From Verrucomicrobiales bacterium (GTDB lineage Bacteria > Verrucomicrobiota > Verrucomicrobiia > Limisphaerales > F1-80-MAGS106): a stretch of DNA of 9,073 nucleotides. A model generated the notes under the pieces. That model was not told the origin of the DNA and did not search any database. It saw nothing but the letters and a program-made list of their open reading frames with translations. Both the position numbers and the translations under genes were made by a program. Position 1 is the first letter of the stretch. The number at the start of each line of letters is the position of its first letter. Positions 6,801-9,073 of this stretch are shown here, piece by piece. The stretch covers positions 1 through 9,073 of the forward strand of contig CANLCA010000083.1 in NCBI GenBank assembly GCA_947487925.1, read 5' to 3'.

Positions 6801-9073
6801 CGACGCTGTTCGGCCCAACCGGCAAGTCGAAGTTGCCCAACGGATCCATGCTGAAGGGCGGCACGCTGTTGGTGAACAAACCGGGAACGACCAAGCGGGC
6901 GCCGCTCAGGTTCAGCCCTTTATTGCCGAGGGCGGCAGTGATGGGTCCGCCGTTGTCCCCTTGAATGGCGAGGAACGGAGTGCCCAGGGCGGGAAAAGAT
7001 AATTGAGAATCAGTGGTCACCGTTGGCACGCCGCCGCGTGTCAGGGAGAAATGCCCGGTGGCATTGAAGGAAGGGCCGCCCAACTGGCTGAGCACGCCGC
7101 CGTTCAACTGACCATCCGCCACAAGATCGTTTTGGGTGATGGTAAACGACGCCCCGGCCTTGACGGTTGAGATCGAAAGGCCGGGCAAGCCAAGCGGCAG
7201 CAGGTCGTCCTTGATGGCTCCGGCCAGCTTGAACGTGCCATCGCTATTCAGATTCACGGTGGCGCTGGCGGTGGTCGTGAAGGTTTGTTTGAATCCCATG
7301 TCCGGGAACACGGTCAAAGTTGAATTGCCTGCGATGTTCACGGTGAGGCGCAGGACGTTGAGGCTGTCACGCGCAATCGTGGCCGATGAGAGGCTGTTCC
7401 GTTGGATGGACAACACGGTCATGCCGGGAAATTGGGGAGTGCCAGGGACCTGGAGTGTGAGTGGATTGCTGCCTTCGAGCGTGAGGCGGGCGTTCCATGG
7501 GACCGACGATGAAAAAAGAAAGTCCTTCGTATTGTCGCCGCCGTCGATTTGGAAACTCTGGCTGGCTCCCAACGCAGTTTCTAGAAACAGCCGGGCGGGC
7601 TTGATTCGGAGGCTGGCCTCCAGGACATTGTTGTTGCGTTGGATCACCAGGTTGCCCGCGAGGGTCGTGGTCGTCACCGTGGGCAGGGCTGTTCCCAGCG
7701 GCACGATGCGGATGCCACCCAACGGGGGCAAGGTGACCGACCCACCCAGAGTGAAGCGCAAATCGGGGTTGTTGGTCAGAGTGACGCGCCCCTTCACCGT
7801 CGCTCCAAAGGCGGGTTGGTCGTTCATCGCGGCATCGAAATTGAACCGGCCACTGGAATCGATGCTCAACGTCGTGGCTGAACTGCACGTGAAAGTTTGA
7901 GTGAGGCCTAGCTGCCCCGGGAACGCCGTGACGAGACTGCCGCCGCTGATGTTCGCGGTGAGGCGTGCCACGCCGGCGCTGTCCCGCACGAGGGCGACCG
8001 ATGAGAGGCTGTTTCGTTGGATCGACAGAACGGTGATCCCGGCGGCCTGAAGAGTGAGCGGGTTAGTGCCTTCGAGCGTGAGGCGCGCGTTCAACGAGCC
8101 GTCGGTCGAGAAGGTGAAATCCTGAGTGGGGCTGCCGCCATCGATGAGGAAGCTCTGGCTAGCGCCGAGCGCGGCGTTGAAGGTCAGGCGGGCGGGTTTG
8201 ACCCGGAGGTTGGCCCTCAGCACATTGTTGACTCGCTCGATCACCACGCTGCCAGCCACCGGCGTCCCCGCCACGGGCACGGGCGTCCCCAGCGGCACGA
8301 TGCTGATGCCTCCCATCGCAGGCAACGTCACCGACCCGCCCATCGTGAAGCGCAAGTCCGGATTATTGGTCAGAGTGACGCGCCCCTTCACGGTCGCTCC
8401 AAAGGTGGGCTCGTCGTTCATCGCGGCATCGAAGTTGAACCGGCCATTGGAATCGATGCTCAAAGTCGTGGCTGAACTGGACGTGAAGACTTGCGGGAAG
8501 CCCGAGTTCGGGAACGCGATCATAGTGGAGCTGCCGCCGATGTTCAGATTCAGACGAACCACGCCCTGAGCGTCCCGGCTGATGGCCGCGGATTGAATGC
8601 TGCTGCGCGCCAAACGGAGCACCGTCTCGCCAGCGACTCGGAGTTCGACAAGATTCGGGCCTTCCAAACTCAGATTCGCCGACCACGGCCCATCCGTTGA
8701 GAATGTGAACGGATCGTTTGGCGTGGCGCCATGGACTCGGATGGCGAGGTCGCCGGCGAACAGCGAAGTGAAACTGAGTTTTGCGGGGCTGAGCTTGAAG
8801 CTGCTGGCGGCGCTTCCGGCCAATTGCATGCTGACTTTCAAGTCGGTGCCGGGAAGAGGCACGATTTTGAAGGCAGTCCCCAAATCGATCGGCGACAGGC
8901 TTCCTGAAGCGGTGAGCGACGGTATGGAGCTATCGAAATCGATCAACACATCGCGCAGAGAGCCCCCACCGGGCAGGAGCGCCGAGGTAGGACCGAACCG
9001 TCCGGCGAGGGCCGGCAGACCATTCGCCGCCGGTCGAACGGAGAGCTCGGCATTGGGAACGGAGAACAAGTTA
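3865..9073 (-). CDS. Giant repetitive LamG-domain surface-type protein, C-terminal part
   Basis: The minus frame ends at TAA 3865-3867 and is still open at the right edge (AAC precedes the TTG at 9067-9069), so the 1,735 or so visible residues are only the C-terminal part. Numbering from the TTG: residues 58-625 hold tandem units of about 198 residues; 640-830 are Gly/Leu-rich beta repeats; 844-1053 and 1251-1462 are two LamG-like (concanavalin-A-like, LamG_3 type) domains with AYWRL, LTVEAW/LSVEAW, KGDSSWR, WHHVV..YDG, and LDEVAVYAQAL/IDEVAIYKRAL; the remainder is beta-rich and ends FNFNLP. There is no transmembrane helix, LPxTG or PEP-CTERM motif at the C-terminus, and only a few Cys. It is likely exported and binds glycans or other surfaces; this is inferred from LamG domains and architecture. 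The signal peptide, if any, lies outside the window. The product resembles very long hypothetical proteins of Verrucomicrobia. Confidence 0.92.
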   Translation of the reverse strand, partial: NLFSVPNAELSVRPAANGLPALAGRFGPTSALLPGGGSLRDVLIDFDSSIPSLTASGSLSPIDLGTAFKIVPLPGTDLKVSMQLAGSAASSFKLSPAKLSFTSLFAGDLAIRVHGATPNDPFTFSTDGPWSANLSLEGPNLVELRVAGETVLRLARSSIQSAAISRDAQGVVRLNLNIGGSSTMIAFPNSGFPQVFTSSSATTLSIDSNGRFNFDAAMNDEPTFGATVKGRVTLTNNPDLRFTMGGSVTLPAMGGISIVPLGTPVPVAGTPVAGSVVIERVNNVLRANLRVKPARLTFNAALGASQSFLIDGGSPTQDFTFSTDGSLNARLTLEGTNPLTLQAAGITVLSIQRNSLSSVALVRDSAGVARLTANISGGSLVTAFPGQLGLTQTFTCSSATTLSIDSSGRFNFDAAMNDQPAFGATVKGRVTLTNNPDLRFTLGGSVTLPPLGGIRIVPLGTALPTVTTTTLAGNLVIQRNNNVLEASLRIKPARLFLETALGASQSFQIDGGDNTKDFLFSSSVPWNARLTLEGSNPLTLQVPGTPQFPGMTVLSIQRNSLSSATIARDSLNVLRLTVNIAGNSTLTVFPDMGFKQTFTTTASATVNLNSDGTFKLAGAIKDDLLPLGLPGLSISTVKAGASFTITQNDLVADGQLNGGVLSQLGGPSFNATGHFSLTRGGVPTVTTDSQLSFPALGTPFLAIQGDNGGPITAALGNKGLNLSGARLVVPGLFTNSVPPFSMDPLGNFDLPVGPNSVGLGNLTFGQLQYRLRRTNGVLSLTNLNAVLGIPPLTSLSLTGHVASSGLVDLRGSKKDGTLGGYPIASLDVGLRRGSGNVRSAILANNPLAYWRLGESGKAGNLVASETTKTLNFDGTFQAGVGLLEPGALAGDANTAVRFDGKGGHVIVANEQLFDVIGSALTVEAWIRVNKFDLTWNTIIAKGDSSWRFQCNGDTAALRFDTDGLNPPYLAGNRSVNDGRWHHVVAIYDGRVKTIWIDGELDAWVPATGTIAKNDFPVVIGENAQSQKRYWNGWLDEVAVYAQALTPLDILNHRQASGTLVASMDLRVQLPGLDAITLNGSLGSDGSLALLAQPPTLGLGGFALTDPRLQLFRASSGAASFLTDGNLSYFGLPPVKLLGGVSAVGVLTLSGSLPNGGVLGFNLTDVTCQLSGTTTAGSLAVGGNLGITGLGSLNFSGRASSNGDLALTNKVSTSTSLFGFPADNWQFVLRHEGRSYNTLVGGNPLDLTDRGNDPIAYWRLNETSGTTAADSHKGTTINKLPGIYMNGVTLGQIGAFTVDNNRAASFDGVNDYVEIANEAAFDGLTSALSVEAWVKSSGWTKPWEAIVTKGDSSWRLSRYGGNRQVSFDTTSAAGSHSLPGNRIIDDNQWHHVVGVYDGVAKYLYVDGILEGFSPYRQTLAQNDSQVRIGENAEATGRHFRGQIDEVAIYKRALSPIEVLDHFRAGGGSGLDVAIRLRLPGLEQLGGVDLRGTLQPSGALSVQASAASIPVTGFNLGTAIVAATRTTSGSVTAVLGGTLSTPIGSVYVSGSLPSNGDYVLESEAVGSLTVGGRTLSISSPAKLSRIDGLEVSGSLSYGDFSLAGTAKVSTANVVSFAGSTSGSTPPIAFGQKLRVGQPAEPGHPYASLNWNASASFDAGTGTTPPSIKASVSGTITVEYEEKQLDGSSKYPKRTITFPALTLPELGAITVDPGQIFKALQSFPFQDVEIPTFNFNLP
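4684..5319 (-). other. LamG-like domain 2 of the giant protein
   Basis: Residues 1251-1462, a second copy offset by 407 residues from domain 1. Landmarks are DPIAYWRLNE, ASFDGVNDYVEIAN, ALSVEAWVK, IVTKGDSSWRL, NQWHHVVGVYDG (W1387), LYVDGILEG, VRIGEN and IDEVAIYKRALSPIEVLDHF. Sequences on both sides also resemble those beside domain 1, so the whole module seems duplicated. Confidence 0.9.
5911..6540 (-). other. LamG-like domain 1 of the giant protein
   Basis: Residues 844-1053. Landmarks are PLAYWRLGE, VRFDGKGGHVIV, ALTVEAWIRV, IIAKGDSSWRF, DGRWHHVVAIYDG (W979, H980, H981), TIWIDGELD, VVIGEN and GWLDEVAVYAQALTPLDIL. This order of motifs is that of the LamG_3/concanavalin-A-like jelly-roll fold, which commonly binds carbohydrates. 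The ligand cannot be told from the sequence. Confidence 0.9.
7195..7512 (-). repeat. Tandem protein repeat, unit C (first half, diverging)
   Basis: Residues 520-625 begin like a third copy (WNARLTLEGSNPLTL, LSIQRNSLSSATIARD, LRLTVNIAGNSTLTVFPD) with a short insertion (PGTPQFPGM). After SDGTFKLAGAIKDDL the sequence leaves the repeat pattern and merges into other beta-rich sequence. Confidence 0.8.
7513..8109 (-). repeat. Tandem protein repeat, unit B
   Basis: Residues 321-519 repeat unit A block by block: STDGSLNARLTLEG, LSIQRNSLSSVALVRD, SIDSSGRFNFDAAMND, GATVKGRVTLTNNPDLRFT, LGASQSFQIDGG, DFLF. The offset from A is 197-198 residues. The near-identical DNA suggests a recent duplication or continuing gene conversion. 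Confidence 0.88.
8110..8700 (-). repeat. Tandem protein repeat, unit A
   Basis: Residues 124-320 run from STDGPWSANLSLEG through LRLARSSIQSAAISRD, SIDSNGRFNFDAAMND, GATVKGRVTLTNNPDLRFT and LGASQSFLIDGG to DFTF. Each block recurs at the same spacing in unit B. The shared segment at 8368-8493 differs from 7774-7899 at about 11 of 126 bases by my alignment. Confidence 0.88.
8701..8898 (-). repeat. Partial copy (second half) of the 198-residue unit
   Basis: Residues 58-123 of the visible giant protein (FKIVPLPGTDLKVSMQLAG, FKLSPAKLSF, then NDPFTF) align with the second half of the next units (ISIVPLGTPVPVAG, LRVKPARLTF, then TQDFTF). It is more diverged than the following copies. Further units may lie beyond the window edge. 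Confidence 0.7.

Noticed and set aside
7136..7900. 254-codon plus-strand open frame
   Set aside because: Antisense to repeat units B and C, and a related open frame recurs at 8126-8569 opposite unit A simply because the DNA is repeated. Not an independent gene.
9067..9069. TTG as the start of the giant protein
   Set aside because: The codon before it (AAC, 9070-9072) keeps the frame open to the window edge, there is no signal peptide after it, and the sequence begins in the middle of beta repeats; the gene simply continues outside.
1..9073. CRISPR arrays, tRNA, rRNA, transposase genes
   Set aside because: I found no regularly spaced short repeats, no tRNA- or rRNA-like sequence and no transposase or integrase motif in any plausible frame.

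Overview
The window reads like a high-GC chromosome segment from a Verrucomicrobiota bacterium (Pedosphaera/Limisphaerales type), with a Planctomycetota relative as the second choice. This rests on two things: an adjacent DUF1553 (PSD1) / DUF1501 gene pair, which is strongly expanded in these phyla, and a very large beta-rich surface-type protein with laminin-G-like domains.

Layout. Bases 1-1359 (+) are the 3' part of a DUF1549/DUF1553 (PSD1-type) gene whose start lies before the window. Five bases later, 1365-2849 (+) encodes a complete DUF1501 protein with a twin-arginine export signal. The two form one operon. Convergent to them, on the minus strand, 2986 to about 3549 holds the 3' end of a beta-rich gene with no credible start, apparently a truncated paralogue or a detached C-terminal exon-like remnant. 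Bases 3550-3864 are non-coding and unusually rich in inverted repeats, including an 18-bp near-perfect palindrome directly beside a second hairpin. Bases 3865-9073 (-) are the C-terminal 1,735 or so residues of a giant protein that continues beyond the right edge.

The giant protein is built from duplications at two scales. Its N-terminal visible third has about 2.5-3 copies of a unit of about 198 residues, still about 91% identical at DNA level over one 126-bp stretch. Its middle has two copies of a module of about 407 residues, each carrying one LamG/concanavalin-A-like domain. It is probably exported and carbohydrate- or surface-binding, but the targeting signal is outside the window.

How they may work together: PSD1/DUF1501 pairs are exported proteins of unknown biochemistry, often found near sulfatase and polysaccharide-degradation genes, and LamG domains often bind glycans. 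A shared theme of extracellular polysaccharide handling is plausible but not shown, since the two sets are convergently transcribed and may only be neighbours. I see no complete novel defence or mobile system. The most unusual part is the 2986-3864 segment, where a gene remnant meets a hairpin-rich spacer.
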